A stretch of DNA of 64,000 nt from Oscillatoria princeps RMCB-10 (GCA_019359235.1 JAHHHT010000002.1:310001-374000); one strand, 5' to 3'; positions 32,907 to 42,274 are shown, counted from the first letter of the stretch. Numbers and translations: made by a program. Notes: a model not told the origin generated them from the sequence alone.

Positions 32907-34310
32907 TCAGACATCATTGACCAATCCTACAAACTTTTTAAAATTGAACCACTGTGTCCGCAATTTCCAGAATTTACTCGTCTGGACAGCGGCAATAACA
33001 GATTGCGAACGCGCCAGTTCCGCCTGAGTTTGCTCTAGTTGGGACTGCGAGTGTTCCAGTTCCGCCTGAGTTTGCTCTAGTTGGGACTGCGAGTGTTCCA
33101 GTTCCGCCTGAGTTTGCTCTAGTTGGGACTGCGAGTGTTCCAGTTGCGCCTGAGTTTGCTGCAGTTGGGACTCGGAGTGTTCCAGTTGCGCCTGAGTGTG
33201 CTGCAGTTGGGACTCGGAGTGTTCGAGTTGCGCCTGAGTTTGCTGCAGTTGGGACTCGGAGTGTTCGAGTTGCGCCTGAGTTTGCTGCAGTTGGGACTCG
33301 GAGTGTTCCAGTTGCGCCTGAGTTTGCTGCAGTTGGGACTCGGAGTGTTCGAGTTGCGCCTGAGTTTGCTGCAGTTGGGACTGGAAGTGTTCGCGCTCCG
33401 ACTGCAAGTTTGACGCCTGCTTTTCCCATCTGCGCACGTCTAGCCAGTCTTGCAGCGCCCACACGACATAGGGGGGAAGCTGCGCTGCGCTAGAAAAAGG
33501 AAGACTGGACAGTCCATTGAGTGACCAAGCCTTGGAGTTGAGCTCCTCGTACAGCTCAAACGCTTCAGGAAAATAATGCTTGATTAGGGCGGGCCGGTGA
33601 GAGCAAGAAACTTCACTGTGCAGTAAGGAAGCGTCATAGATATCTTGCGCCGGCAGCTTTAACTGCACTCCCAACTTTTCCTCTATGGCTTTTACTAAAA
33701 AAATAGGATTCTCAGTGATGCTGTAAATATTAAGTAGCAGGCAATGCTCCGGAAATTGATTGAAAAAATCTAATAAAACTCGGTTGTAGTGGCCCCACAG
33801 CTTGAGAGCGAAGTTAGGGTTGGAATGAAAAACACTATCATCTGCATAGCCCCGGCGGTACAGGGAGTCCACTACTTCCCAAGGCGAGCGATAGATGAGT
33901 ATAAATTTCGCTTCCGGAAGGAATTCATGCCAAAAATTTAAGAAGAGAGTGGTTCGCGGATCTTTCCAGCCCCAAATTGCTTTGCCATATCTTTTATTCA
34001 GAATTAGTTTAGCTTTTTCTAAATACTGTTCTTGAACATGAATCTGGTTTTCAAAAGTCCAGCCGGCTTTACTGATTCCCTGAGAGCGCAGGACACTTTC
34101 ATGGAACTCAACAAAATCGATATCTTCAAAGTGACCCTTAACGTTGCCGTGGCTTGGTTGCATGAGCCTTTGACCCAGATCCACTCCCGCACTCTGAAGT
34201 AAAGAGGCTATCAGAGAGGTGCCGGAACGATGCATGCCGGTGATGATCAAAGTGGATTTTTGAATCTCAGGAGTCTCCATAAGGTTGCGTGAATCTAAGT
34301 AGTTGGGCAT
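32907..34310 (-). CDS. PAPS-dependent sulfotransferase with repetitive coiled-coil tail
   Basis: About 467 residues. The N-terminal sulfotransferase domain has the 5'-phosphosulfate loop GMHRSGTSL and the WGWKDPRTTLFLNFW / LIYRSPWEVVDSLYRRG segments of bacterial Sulfotransfer_1/3 proteins. After about residue 300 comes a perfect heptad array, nine 14-residue units (SQLQQTQAQLEHSE and variants), then a short tail. The acceptor is unknown; surface polysaccharide or exported glycans are likely given the neighbouring ABC ATPase and second sulfotransferase. ATG at 34310 is chosen; TTG 24 bp upstream and ATG at 34280 are alternatives. Confidence 0.85.
   Translation of the reverse strand: MPNYLDSRNLMETPEIQKSTLIITGMHRSGTSLIASLLQSAGVDLGQRLMQPSHGNVKGHFEDIDFVEFHESVLRSQGISKAGWTFENQIHVQEQYLEKAKLILNKRYGKAIWGWKDPRTTLFLNFWHEFLPEAKFILIYRSPWEVVDSLYRRGYADDSVFHSNPNFALKLWGHYNRVLLDFFNQFPEHCLLLNIYSITENPIFLVKAIEEKLGVQLKLPAQDIYDASLLHSEVSCSHRPALIKHYFPEAFELYEELNSKAWSLNGLSSLPFSSAAQLPPYVVWALQDWLDVRRWEKQASNLQSEREHFQSQLQQTQAQLEHSESQLQQTQAQLEHSESQLQQTQAQLEHSESQLQQTQAQLEHSESQLQHTQAQLEHSESQLQQTQAQLEHSQSQLEQTQAELEHSQSQLEQTQAELEHSQSQLEQTQAELARSQSVIAAVQTSKFWKLRTQWFNFKKFVGLVNDV
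33010..33390. repeat. 42-bp in-frame minisatellite
   Basis: Nine tandem 42-bp units inside the sulfotransferase gene, encoding two heptads each. Neighbouring units are nearly identical at the DNA level, so copy number is likely to vary between strains. All six frames stay largely open here, which creates antisense open frames that are not genes. Confidence 0.9.
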
Positions 34311-34364
34311 TTCAAGGGTACAGCAAAGCCACAACCCAGACAGTGCAATGGTTATAGGCTATAA

Positions 34365-34397
34365 ACCCCTGAAAAAAAATCTCAGGGTTTTTTTTGG
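34365..34397. terminator. Intrinsic terminator hairpin
   Basis: CCCTGA, a 7-A loop, TCAGGG and then eight T residues. With the A-run on the other side it can act in both directions. On the reverse strand it lies between the RTX gene and the sulfotransferase gene, separating their transcripts. Confidence 0.65.
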
Positions 34398-34399
34398 GA

Positions 34400-34740
34400 G
34401 ATAGAGCTTACCTATTTTAACCGCACTGCGCCCTCTCGCGGGGAGCACCGCCCGCCCTCCCTGGATAAAGGGGCGGGGGGAACCGGCGTCCCTCCGGCGC
34501 AAGTCCTCTTCCAGAATAGGCCATGTCCCGGAGGGCGCGCGCCAGCGCTGGGCGAAGCTTTGCAACCCCCGCTGGCGTTCCCTTGTGGGAGCGCTCTTCT
34601 CCCTCAGCCTGTCCATTTGTGGGAAGGGCAACAGCCACCGGGCACCGAAGGGCGAACCGGCCAAAAGCGGTGCCGGCGACTGAGGACAGCAAAAGCCCCC
34701 CGCTGGCACTGCGGAGGGTATTGCTGTAGATTTGCCAATT
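34400..34740. other. GC-rich gene-free stretch
   Basis: Noticeably GC-richer than its surroundings and open in several frames, but none has a plausible start signal, codon pattern or family. Short inverted words (CCGGCGTCCCTCCGGCGC, GGAGGGCGCGCGCC) suggest degenerate palindromic repeats. I see no gene. Confidence 0.45.
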
Positions 34741-34755
34741 CCAAACGCTGCAGCA

Positions 34756-35973
34756 CTATGACTGCAGGTAGCTGGGATTGCTACTGATACTGCTGTCGAA
34801 CGAGGTTGGATTTTTGAGCAGGTCTGGAGTTATGTTTTCCACAACGCCCAAATACTCGCCAGTGCTGTTGATTTTGATAGCAGTGGCAGGAACCGGCGCA
34901 CCGCCATTGACCGACAGCTGAAGCGCCTCCAAGGAAAGGTTTGAGAAGGCTAGCCCCGTGAGTCCAATTGTATCCTCGCCAATCACGAAGTCGCGGATAA
35001 TGTCTACCTGAGAGACATTAGCAGAAGTGTGTTTCAAGGAGGCATTGTTGCCATCCGTTCGGAATACAAACATATCGCGACCGGCACCGCCGATCAGGCT
35101 ATCTTGACCGTAGTCGCCAATCAAAAGGTCGTCTCCGTCCCCACCGATAAGGAGGTCGTTTTCTTTCCCGCCCCGCACTATATCACTCTCGGCACCTCCA
35201 TCAACCGTATCGTTCCCGTTATTGCCGTTAAGAACGTCGGAGTCAGAGTTGCCAAAAAGGTTGTCGGAGTCTTTCCCGCCCCGCACGATGTCCCCACCGG
35301 CACCTCCGTCGATGGTGTCATTCCCTTTATTCCCGTTGATATTCTCAATGCGTGCCGTGCCCAGCACATTATCATCCCCATTCCAAGCAAAAATGTAACT
35401 AGCGCTAGCAGCGTCGGGAAAATTGCTCAGAGTCAGACTGTCAGACCCATCTGACAAACTGAAAGCCGTTCCACCCTCTCCGAGCAGCACACTAAAGGGA
35501 TCGAATGCATTCGGTTCCACAGGTTCTGCCCCCAGGGGTTGAGGCGTGCTGACAGCCACAAGCGGACTGTCGCCCCCCGCTTCAAAGCCAGGAGTGACAT
35601 AATTCAGGGCTACAGATTGCCCATTTTGTTGGAAAGCGCTAACATCATACGTTCCCGCTAAGATGTTAATGCTGCTGACGCGCACTATGTAGTTAGCCCC
35701 AACTTCTGGAGTAAAAACCGTTTCCGAGTTGAGGTTACTCCCGATCGCCTTATCGTCGTTAAACGCGATCGGGTTCCCTGTAACGTTCCCAACAGCGTCT
35801 GCCCTAAAGACTTGTACCACCGTATCGAATTCATTGGACACTGCGGTAACCGTTACCGGCTGATTGGGTGCTAGTCCCCCCAGGAGATAGTCATCGAATC
35901 CAGTATTTCTACCCTCATAGGACCCTGAGTTATTAGCTGGATTTATGTCCAGTACCTTAGAAACTGTAGCCAT
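34756..35973 (-). CDS. RTX-type calcium-binding repeat protein
   Basis: A 405-residue protein. The N-terminal third resembles a PPC-like beta domain (GFDDYLLGGLAPNQPVTVTAV, RVSSINILAGTYDVSAF). The centre (about 215-310) is a run of nonapeptide RTX repeats (GGKDSDNLFGN, GGAESDIVRGG, GGDGDDLLIGD, GGAGRDMFVF) that bind calcium as a parallel beta roll. The tail has the RDFVIGEDTIGL segment typical of these proteins. No Sec signal is present, consistent with type I secretion. The repertoire suggests a secreted surface or matrix protein. Start is ATG. Confidence 0.88.
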   Translation of the reverse strand: MATVSKVLDINPANNSGSYEGRNTGFDDYLLGGLAPNQPVTVTAVSNEFDTVVQVFRADAVGNVTGNPIAFNDDKAIGSNLNSETVFTPEVGANYIVRVSSINILAGTYDVSAFQQNGQSVALNYVTPGFEAGGDSPLVAVSTPQPLGAEPVEPNAFDPFSVLLGEGGTAFSLSDGSDSLTLSNFPDAASASYIFAWNGDDNVLGTARIENINGNKGNDTIDGGAGGDIVRGGKDSDNLFGNSDSDVLNGNNGNDTVDGGAESDIVRGGKENDLLIGGDGDDLLIGDYGQDSLIGGAGRDMFVFRTDGNNASLKHTSANVSQVDIIRDFVIGEDTIGLTGLAFSNLSLEALQLSVNGGAPVPATAIKINSTGEYLGVVENITPDLLKNPTSFDSSISSNPSYLQS

Positions 35974-36202
35974 TTCTATCTCTCCGTAAGAGTGCCTTTA
36001 TAGATTATAACTCATCCTGGCTTCCTTTGTCCATTAGCGTCAGCCTTCTCTCTCAGGATTCCCGCTCGCTCGCTGCCGGTGCCAGATCGGCTGATACAAG
36101 TCATATCCAGTCCGCTCAATTGCCCGCAATTAATTTTTCCTCTACCCCTGTCCCCCACCGGCAACTTCTCGCTTCCAGAATGCCAGACGCCGCCTCACAC
36201 GG

Positions 36203-37033
36203 CTACCAATCCAAATCCCTCTCGTAGCCAAGTTGAATCAGTTGCTCACCGGCAATCTTCTTAAAAGTTTCCACATGTTCCGGTTTGAAATACTTTTTCC
36301 ACTCCCCAATCTCACCCCTCCTGAAAGTAGCGCTAGAGCGGTCAAACACTCGGCTAGCTACAGCGATAATATCCTGCCGGCTGAGTTGCAAATTCAAAAA
36401 ATCGCTAATCTCTCGGAGCGCAGCTTGTTGTCGAGCTCTGCTTCCCCCACCCTGTTCGCCTACTAAGTCCTCAAAACGCACCACTAAGCAATTTGGCTCG
36501 CGCAGCCAAGGCAAAATACGAGCCAGCCGTTCGCCCATGTTAAGTAACGGATAGTTTTCCCACCCCACGCCCTCAATAGACGCCCTTAGCCTAGCATCCT
36601 GACTCGGCAAACTTCTATAGTATTCGCTTAAAGGATGAACCGGAAGGCAAGCGAAATGGCAGAGGGAAACGGCAACATCTCGCGGGTCGCGGATCAGAAT
36701 GATTTTGTAAAAATCCAGCGCACTCAACAGTTTAACAGCCGCTTCAGAATGGGGGAGATGGGCTACCGCATATTCCCCCGAACTGACAGCTGCAAAGCAC
36801 TTGTAAACTTCCGAGTAAGATTTCTTCTGCGGGCTCCCCACACCCAACCAGATCGCATCTTTATCATCCGTTACATTTTCAGTCAGATTCCGGTCAGCAG
36901 CAAGCCTCCGAACCAATCCCAACTCATCGAGAGCCTTCGCCAGCAAGTGCGTCCCTGACTTCGGTAAAGTAATCGCCACAGTTCTCGGAGAAATTTGCAT
37001 AAACATTGCCAAAAGCAGGTTCTCTAGATCCAC
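36203..37033 (-). CDS. Sulfotransferase
   Basis: A 276-residue PAPS-dependent sulfotransferase with the cofactor loop TLPKSGTHLLAKAL, the 3'-phosphate segment ILIRDPRDVAVSL and the C-terminal FRRGEIGEWKKYF (the RGxxGxWK motif). It differs clearly from the other two sulfotransferases of the window. It begins 31 bp after the Wzt-like ATPase gene on the same strand, so both probably form an operon and act on the same glycan. Met10 or Met12 could be the real start. Confidence 0.88.
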   Translation of the reverse strand: MDLENLLLAMFMQISPRTVAITLPKSGTHLLAKALDELGLVRRLAADRNLTENVTDDKDAIWLGVGSPQKKSYSEVYKCFAAVSSGEYAVAHLPHSEAAVKLLSALDFYKIILIRDPRDVAVSLCHFACLPVHPLSEYYRSLPSQDARLRASIEGVGWENYPLLNMGERLARILPWLREPNCLVVRFEDLVGEQGGGSRARQQAALREISDFLNLQLSRQDIIAVASRVFDRSSATFRRGEIGEWKKYFKPEHVETFKKIAGEQLIQLGYERDLDW

Positions 37034-37064
37034 TCAGCACGGGCTTTGTCTGTCGCAGCCAGTT

Positions 37065-38351
37065 TTAATCGCCGAGCTTATTGCCAAACCGGGACACTCC
37101 CGCGTTCGAGCGGTTCAATTCCTTTTCTTCCCCGCATTTTATCCCCAAATCCACCATTCCTAAAAATTCTCTCGAACTGGCTTTCAAAACTTCAAAACAC
37201 AGGACAGCCACCTGCTTGTCCACCACAAAAAAGTGGCTGTCAGACTGGCGGTCTTCCAATCTAAAGGTTAGAAAGTAAGTCCCTTCTGTTAAACGAGCGC
37301 GGAAGGAAAAGACAGCGCAACAGCGCGATATTTTTTCAGGTTTCTGCTTGGCCAACTTCAGGAACTGCCCTCCAATGGGAAGCAACTGCCGGTTTTGGAC
37401 AATCAGGCATAGGGTTGGATATTTCAGGGTATTTACAAACTCAACTTCCGCTCTTATTGTTATCGGCTCTCCCGTATTATAAGCCGAGCGCAAGCTGCCG
37501 GTATCCCCAAATTCGGCTCGAATGATTCGCCCCTCATCCGTACCGAACGCAATTCCCTTATTCCCGCCAATGGACTCTTTTGCTCTCACCGGCGCACTGC
37601 CAGATAGAGAGCGCTTCTGCCGGTCGCGCAGCTCCATTAAATATAACTCAGCGATTTCATCCGCCGGCCCAAACGCCCTGGCCGTTCCGCTGTCCAGATA
37701 CAGCACCTGTTCGCAAAAAGCCTTAACTGTGCCAATATCGTGAGAGACAAATAAAGTGCTCACTCCTGACTGTGTGAGGCGCTCTAACCTTTCAAAGCAT
37801 TTAAATTGGAAAGCCGCGTCCCCCACAGCGAGCGCCTCGTCGATAATTAAAATTTCCGGCTCCACATTCACCGATACGGCAAACGCCAGCCGCATCATCA
37901 TACCGCTGGAATAGGTTTTCACCGGCTGGTCGATAAACTGCCCAATATCCGCAAACTCAGCAATTGCGTCAAACCGCTGCGCCATCTCTTCCCGGCTCAA
38001 CCCCAGAATCGCTCCATTGAGAAAGACATTTTCTCGACCCGTGAATTCCGGGTTAAATCCGCTGCCCAGTTCTAGCAGCGCCCCGATTCTGCCACTCACC
38101 CCGACAGTTCCTGAAGTTGGAGTCATGGTGCCCGCAATAATTTGCAGCAGCGTACTCTTACCGGAGCCATTGCGCCCGATAACCCCCACGGTTTTCCCCG
38201 CCGGCACTTCCAGGTTAATGTCTCGCAGCGCCCAAAACTCTTCGGCGTAGCTTCGCCCCGGAAGCAAAACCTCTTTTAACCGATTCAGGGGACGCGCGTA
38301 CCGATTAAAGCACTTCGAGACATTCTTGACCGCAATTGCTATTTCACTCAT
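37065..38351 (-). CDS. Polysaccharide-export ABC ATPase (Wzt/TagH-like)
   Basis: A 428-residue ATPase. It has an N-terminal NBD with Walker A GRNGSGKST (near 59-67), signature YSSGMMMRLAF and Walker B ILIIDEALAVGD. The Tyr-rich N-terminus and LGSGFNPEFTGRENV segment are specific to O-antigen/teichoic-acid exporters. A C-terminal beta domain (about 270-410) corresponds to the Wzt glycan-recognition domain. The permease partner (Wzm/TagG) is not adjacent in this window, so it must be encoded elsewhere. Confidence 0.9.
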   Translation of the reverse strand: MSEIAIAVKNVSKCFNRYARPLNRLKEVLLPGRSYAEEFWALRDINLEVPAGKTVGVIGRNGSGKSTLLQIIAGTMTPTSGTVGVSGRIGALLELGSGFNPEFTGRENVFLNGAILGLSREEMAQRFDAIAEFADIGQFIDQPVKTYSSGMMMRLAFAVSVNVEPEILIIDEALAVGDAAFQFKCFERLERLTQSGVSTLFVSHDIGTVKAFCEQVLYLDSGTARAFGPADEIAELYLMELRDRQKRSLSGSAPVRAKESIGGNKGIAFGTDEGRIIRAEFGDTGSLRSAYNTGEPITIRAEVEFVNTLKYPTLCLIVQNRQLLPIGGQFLKLAKQKPEKISRCCAVFSFRARLTEGTYFLTFRLEDRQSDSHFFVVDKQVAVLCFEVLKASSREFLGMVDLGIKCGEEKELNRSNAGVSRFGNKLGD

Positions 38352-38445
38352 GGAACTGCTTGCTGTAATGCCAGCGATTGAGTTTGTTATAACTGATTGA
38401 GCGAGTGTGCGGAAACCGGGTAACTTCGGCGAAACCCGGGTTCTT

Positions 38446-38952
38446 CTAAAACCTCAAACCCAAACCCCCTTGCAGGGAAAAGGCGGTTCCTCCCTGTTCG
38501 CGGTAGGCGTCGAAAGCAATGATAGCATTGCCGAAGACAACTAACCGGCTGTTGGGGAGCGAGTAATCAATCCCCGGTTGAATCGCAAAGCCCGTCTTGT
38601 TCCCCACCGGCGTATCCCCGCCGGCAAAAGAAACCCCCGCCCCCACATAGGTATCCGTCTGCCAGTTGAGGGGAATATCATAAGAAACCGTCGGCACCAG
38701 TGCCACTCCCTCCCCCATCAGGAAAGCCTGCGCTCGCAGGGAAATCGGAACTTGGAGCACCTTGTAGCGGAGAGCAATCAGAGCGGAATTTTGGCGCTCG
38801 CCGTCTCTGCGAATGGCACCAAACCCACCCCCAACCCCCACATAGCTCCCATAAGCAGCTTGAGCGGATGCCGGTGGGGCGGCGGATGCCAGACAGGCGC
38901 AGCCCAATGCGACTAGCCCCACAGCCGCCAACAAACTCTTGAGACGTTCCAT
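38446..38952 (-). CDS. Putative outer-membrane beta-barrel protein
   Basis: 168 residues from the ATG at 38952. A Sec signal (SLLAAVGLVALGCACLASAAPPASAQA) is followed by alternating beta-strand pattern (YGSYVGVGGGFGAI, TDTYVGAGVSFAGG) and a terminal aromatic residue (GGLGLRF), the hallmark of outer-membrane barrels. An in-frame start 33 bp upstream is less likely. Small barrels of this kind are common in cyanobacteria with no assigned role. Confidence 0.7.
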   Translation of the reverse strand: MERLKSLLAAVGLVALGCACLASAAPPASAQAAYGSYVGVGGGFGAIRRDGERQNSALIALRYKVLQVPISLRAQAFLMGEGVALVPTVSYDIPLNWQTDTYVGAGVSFAGGDTPVGNKTGFAIQPGIDYSLPNSRLVVFGNAIIAFDAYREQGGTAFSLQGGLGLRF

Positions 38953-39458
38953 TTCCCTACTCCTCACACTGCAGGTATTGCGCAAAACTCTCTTGTTCTG
39001 GTTTATCCTATCTTAATCGCTCTGCCAGCTGGCCGGTGGACTTCCCAGCAAGCAGCAGCCATCAGGCAGTATGAAGTAAAGCCTACAGCCTATTGCCAAA
39101 AACGTCTATCCTCTTATTTCCGTCTAATAACTTTCTAAACAGCCCCCTCGGGCGGAACCCTTCTGCCGGTGCTTGGGGCCGCAGGAGGGGCGTCTCGCCT
39201 GTCCTTTTTCAGGTTTGTCTGACTCGGCTGTCCTTTAACCGCCTGGCCCGACTTCAGCCGGCCCGGCTGACTGACAGTTCCAGAGCGTGTCCAGCCAGCG
39301 ACATCCTTTTTCACGGCAATTGCGGATTGACAAAAAGCCGGATTTGTGGTTAGCCGTATTTCTGTCCTTAAAAAGGTTTTTCTTGACAATTACATCTCTT
39401 CAAATTTCCGGCAAATTGCGGATGACGCCGCTCACAAAATATAAAAAAAATAGCGTTA

Positions 39459-39598
39459 GAGACTGTTTATAAAGAAAAGTAAAGGATCCAGAAACCGGGT
39501 TTCTTATGGCTGTGGGCCATTACATATCTCTTGCCCCAGCAAAAGAAACCCGGTTTCTCACACCCTGGCGGTCTTAACAATTGTTTAGAAACAGTCTC
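39459..39598. mobile_element. MITE with GAGACTGTTT termini
   Basis: A 140-bp element with inverted ends GAGACTGTTTATAAA and TTTAGAAACAGTCTC and TTA on both flanks (39456-39458, 39599-39601), consistent with a 3-bp duplication. Its interior contains two separated arms of the window's common palindrome (GAAACCGGGTTTCTT at 39490 and AAGAAACCCGGTTTC at 39543) in inverted order with a 30-bp loop. It lies in the 808-bp gap 38953-39760, which has no gene. Confidence 0.7.
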
Positions 39599-39650
39599 TT
39601 AATTCCTCAGGCGAAGTTTTGTCAGTCAATCGGGCCCTTCTATCGCCAAT

Positions 39651-39742
39651 TATAGCGTTTTTCTAGTGAGGTACTGAGAAACCCGGTTTCTTTAAGAAAC
39701 CGGGTTTCTGGAGCGTACTTCATCCAACTGAAAACAGCTATA
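39651..39742. mobile_element. MITE-like shell with AGAAACCCGGTTTC core, second copy
   Basis: Same shell and core as at 32421-32517: TATAGCGTTTTTC on the left, CATCCAACTGAAAACAGCTATA on the right, palindrome at 39677-39709. It sits immediately 3' of the pentapeptide-repeat gene and may influence its transcript end. Confidence 0.75.
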
Positions 39743-39760
39743 ATTTGCCTGAGTCCTGAA

Positions 39761-41932
39761 TCAAGGAGAGGGATTGGGCGAGGGGCATTTGGGGTGAAGC
39801 CCGCCCTGAGCGCAGATATAGGAAATTTGCTGGGCGTTTAAATTTTTGGCGAATGAAAACTCAACCCCCTGAAGGCCGGTAGAAGGCGCGGCGGGCGGTA
39901 TTTGAATAAATTGATCCGGTTTAGCCGGCTTAACCTCCACAAACGTCGCGCCCTGAAAATCTGCCCCTGCCAAATTAGCTCCCCGCAAATCCGCCCCCAC
40001 CAGATCCGCGTTGCGCAAGCTGGCACGCTGCAGCTGGGCACCGCTGAGATTGGCACCGGCAAGTCGCGCCGAAGACAGGTCAGAATTTTGCAGATTGCTG
40101 CCACTGAAATCCGCTCCCGACAAGTCAGCCCCAAGCCATTCCGACGCGCTTAAATTCGCAGCTTGGAAGGAAGCCCCTTTCGCCGTCACCTGTCCGAGGC
40201 GAGCCCCCTGGAGATTAGCCCCTGCCAGCTTAGCCTCCCTTAACTCCGCACCCGTCAAGCTGACATCGCTCAGCACAGCTTGACGCAGATCCGCTTGCAG
40301 CAGCTGAGCGCTGCTGAGATTCGCGCCACTCAAGCGAGCGCGGAACAAATTAGCCTTATTCAGCTCAGCTCGCATCAGGTTAGCGCGATTCATCAGCGCC
40401 AGGACAAGAGTGGCTTCGCTGAAGTTCGCCTGTTTCAACTCAGCGCCGCTCAGATCCGCAATCCGGTCGTCGAACGTGCCAAAAAGACCGTCCTCACCGG
40501 GATTGTAGAACCGGCTCTCCCGAAAGCTGGCCCCGGTCAGGATGGAGCCTCTCAGCTGAATTCCTGACAAATCCGCGTAGTCCAGCACCAGAGTGAACTG
40601 GCCAGGGCCAGAGACAGTTTGGCCGAGGTCTAGGCGGCTGAGATCGGTAGAGCCAACTTGCTCGTTGTAGAGAGTGAGAATTTTGGCGATCGTGCGCTGG
40701 GTGGTTCGCAGCCGCCGGGCAATCAGCTCCCGCTCTTGCTTCGATCCGCCATAGCGCAGAGAGTCCTGGTCATTTTTCAGAGACTGATTCAGCCGCTGCA
40801 AGTAGGGCAGCGCCTTTGGGCCGGTGCTCAACAAAGCTTGCCCAATCGCATCCATCAGCTTTGGCTCAGTTTCCAAGCTGAGCATGTCCGCTAGCAGCTG
40901 AGTCGCCGCCTCCGGGTGTTCGATTGTCCCCAGGGCCAAAATCGCTCCCCGTCGCTCGTCCGGGGCGAACTTGCTCACCAGTGCCAGCAGCTTCTCACTG
41001 TCGAGCTGCTGCACCTGCCGCCAGTTCACCTGACTTTGAATGTAAATTTGGGTGCCGGCAAAGGTTGCCAGCACCGCACTCACGCCAGCCACCGTCACAA
41101 TTACCAGCGTCAGGCCCGGGTTTTGGCGAATCCAGTACAAAAGTCCCGGTCGCTGCCACCGGGTTTCCGGAGTCAGGACTAGGGCGGCGATCTCCGCATC
41201 CTCATCCGAGGCGCTGAAACTGTCGCGCACGGTCGAGGGCCCCTGCCGGGGAGCGTCAAACCGGTTGAACTTGGGAATACTTTCCAAGGCATCGACAACA
41301 AACGTTCCCCCCAAGCGGTCGTGCAGGGTTCGGCCCTTGGAATCGAACCACACGGCACAGCTGTCCGCCAGCAGCATCAAACCGGCCAGTCCAGTGAGAA
41401 TTCCCAAGTCCGGCACCGCCCCACTGCAGCGCCAAAACAGGTAAGCCAGTCCCAGGGGCAGTCCGGAGCGCCCCACGCCCTCGCGCAGCAAGGCTCGCCT
41501 CAAACCCGGAGCAGCGCCGGTCGCTGTCACCACCTGCAGCCCGAACAGCGCCTTGGGAAGGGTTCTGCCGGTTTTTCCCAGCAGATAGATTTGCCAGCCG
41601 GCTGCCAGCACCGGCATCACAAGCGCCCCAGACCAAAACAAATTGGTCAGCGGTCCCACCTGTCGCGGACGCGCCCGCACGGGAAGGGAGAAGGTTTTGG
41701 CGAGCGCCTCCTCCGCCGTGGCCAGCAGTGGGTTGAGGGCAACTTGCTTGCCCAACAGGTGGGATTGAGTGTACAGACCGATGCTGTAAGGAACCAGCGC
41801 ACTGGCTACAATCAGTGAAACTTCTGCCGCCCAGGCACCGCAGCGTCTGGCCAGAAGTGAGAGGGGGTGGGAGTGAACCTGAAACACCTGTTTGAAGGGA
41901 CGAAAGCCTCTAGACGCGGTTGGGCTAGTCAT
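39761..41932 (-). CDS. RDD-domain membrane protein with pentapeptide repeats
   Basis: A 723-residue multi-domain protein. Residues about 20-225 form an RDD-type membrane domain with several helices (GAWAAEVSLIVASALVPYSIGL, DSKGRTLHDRLGGTFVV). A single helix near 275-297 (PGLTLVIVTVAGVSAVLATF) precedes a helical HEAT-like region (about 305-430). Residues about 440-690 are pentapeptide repeats, A(D/N)LxG, that build a right-handed beta helix. The final 40 residues include AQQISYICAQGG. The role is unknown; the combination suggests a membrane-anchored scaffold. Start is ATG. Confidence 0.88.
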   Translation of the reverse strand: MTSPTASRGFRPFKQVFQVHSHPLSLLARRCGAWAAEVSLIVASALVPYSIGLYTQSHLLGKQVALNPLLATAEEALAKTFSLPVRARPRQVGPLTNLFWSGALVMPVLAAGWQIYLLGKTGRTLPKALFGLQVVTATGAAPGLRRALLREGVGRSGLPLGLAYLFWRCSGAVPDLGILTGLAGLMLLADSCAVWFDSKGRTLHDRLGGTFVVDALESIPKFNRFDAPRQGPSTVRDSFSASDEDAEIAALVLTPETRWQRPGLLYWIRQNPGLTLVIVTVAGVSAVLATFAGTQIYIQSQVNWRQVQQLDSEKLLALVSKFAPDERRGAILALGTIEHPEAATQLLADMLSLETEPKLMDAIGQALLSTGPKALPYLQRLNQSLKNDQDSLRYGGSKQERELIARRLRTTQRTIAKILTLYNEQVGSTDLSRLDLGQTVSGPGQFTLVLDYADLSGIQLRGSILTGASFRESRFYNPGEDGLFGTFDDRIADLSGAELKQANFSEATLVLALMNRANLMRAELNKANLFRARLSGANLSSAQLLQADLRQAVLSDVSLTGAELREAKLAGANLQGARLGQVTAKGASFQAANLSASEWLGADLSGADFSGSNLQNSDLSSARLAGANLSGAQLQRASLRNADLVGADLRGANLAGADFQGATFVEVKPAKPDQFIQIPPAAPSTGLQGVEFSFAKNLNAQQISYICAQGGLHPKCPSPNPSP

Positions 41933-41947
41933 CGGTATCTTTCACCG

Positions 41948-42274
41948 TCACGAGTCGTTACTGTTCCTGGCCTGGGGAGCTAGGAAGAATTTGTACGCTA
42001 CATACACGATCGCTCCCAGGACAGCCAGATTGAAAGCTAGGGAAATAAGCTTCACTACTGTACTCACCAGTGACAAGCCGATCAGTGCACCGCCCACAAT
42101 TACTGCCACTTGGCCGACTGGGGCAAGTCCTCGATACCAGATGATAAATTGACTGTACAGGGACTGAATAGATTGAGATGTTTCAAAATGGGACTGTAGG
42201 GGTTTTTGCTGATTGAGTTCAGCTTCTAGGTTTTCCACTTGACGCTCTAGGCGTCGCTGCTCTTCAGGGTTCAT
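41948..42274 (-). CDS. Hypothetical membrane protein with coiled coil
   Basis: 108 residues from the ATG at 42274 (MNPEEQRRLERQVENLEAELNQQ). An N-terminal coiled coil is followed by two hydrophobic stretches (VGQVAVIVGGALIGLSLVSTVV and LAFNLAVLGAIVYVAYKFFL). Conserved among cyanobacteria as far as I recognise, without function. It lies 15 bp upstream of the RDD-pentapeptide gene on the same strand, so the two likely form an operon. Confidence 0.72.
   Translation of the reverse strand: MNPEEQRRLERQVENLEAELNQQKPLQSHFETSQSIQSLYSQFIIWYRGLAPVGQVAVIVGGALIGLSLVSTVVKLISLAFNLAVLGAIVYVAYKFFLAPQARNSNDS

Noticed and set aside
32974-33462. Antisense open frames over the sulfotransferase coiled-coil repeats
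   Set aside because: They mirror the 42-bp periodicity and have no independent coding signs.
34359-34740. Reverse-strand 116-codon frame in the GC-rich gap
   Set aside because: Composition-driven opening; overlaps an intrinsic terminator and shows no recognisable domain.
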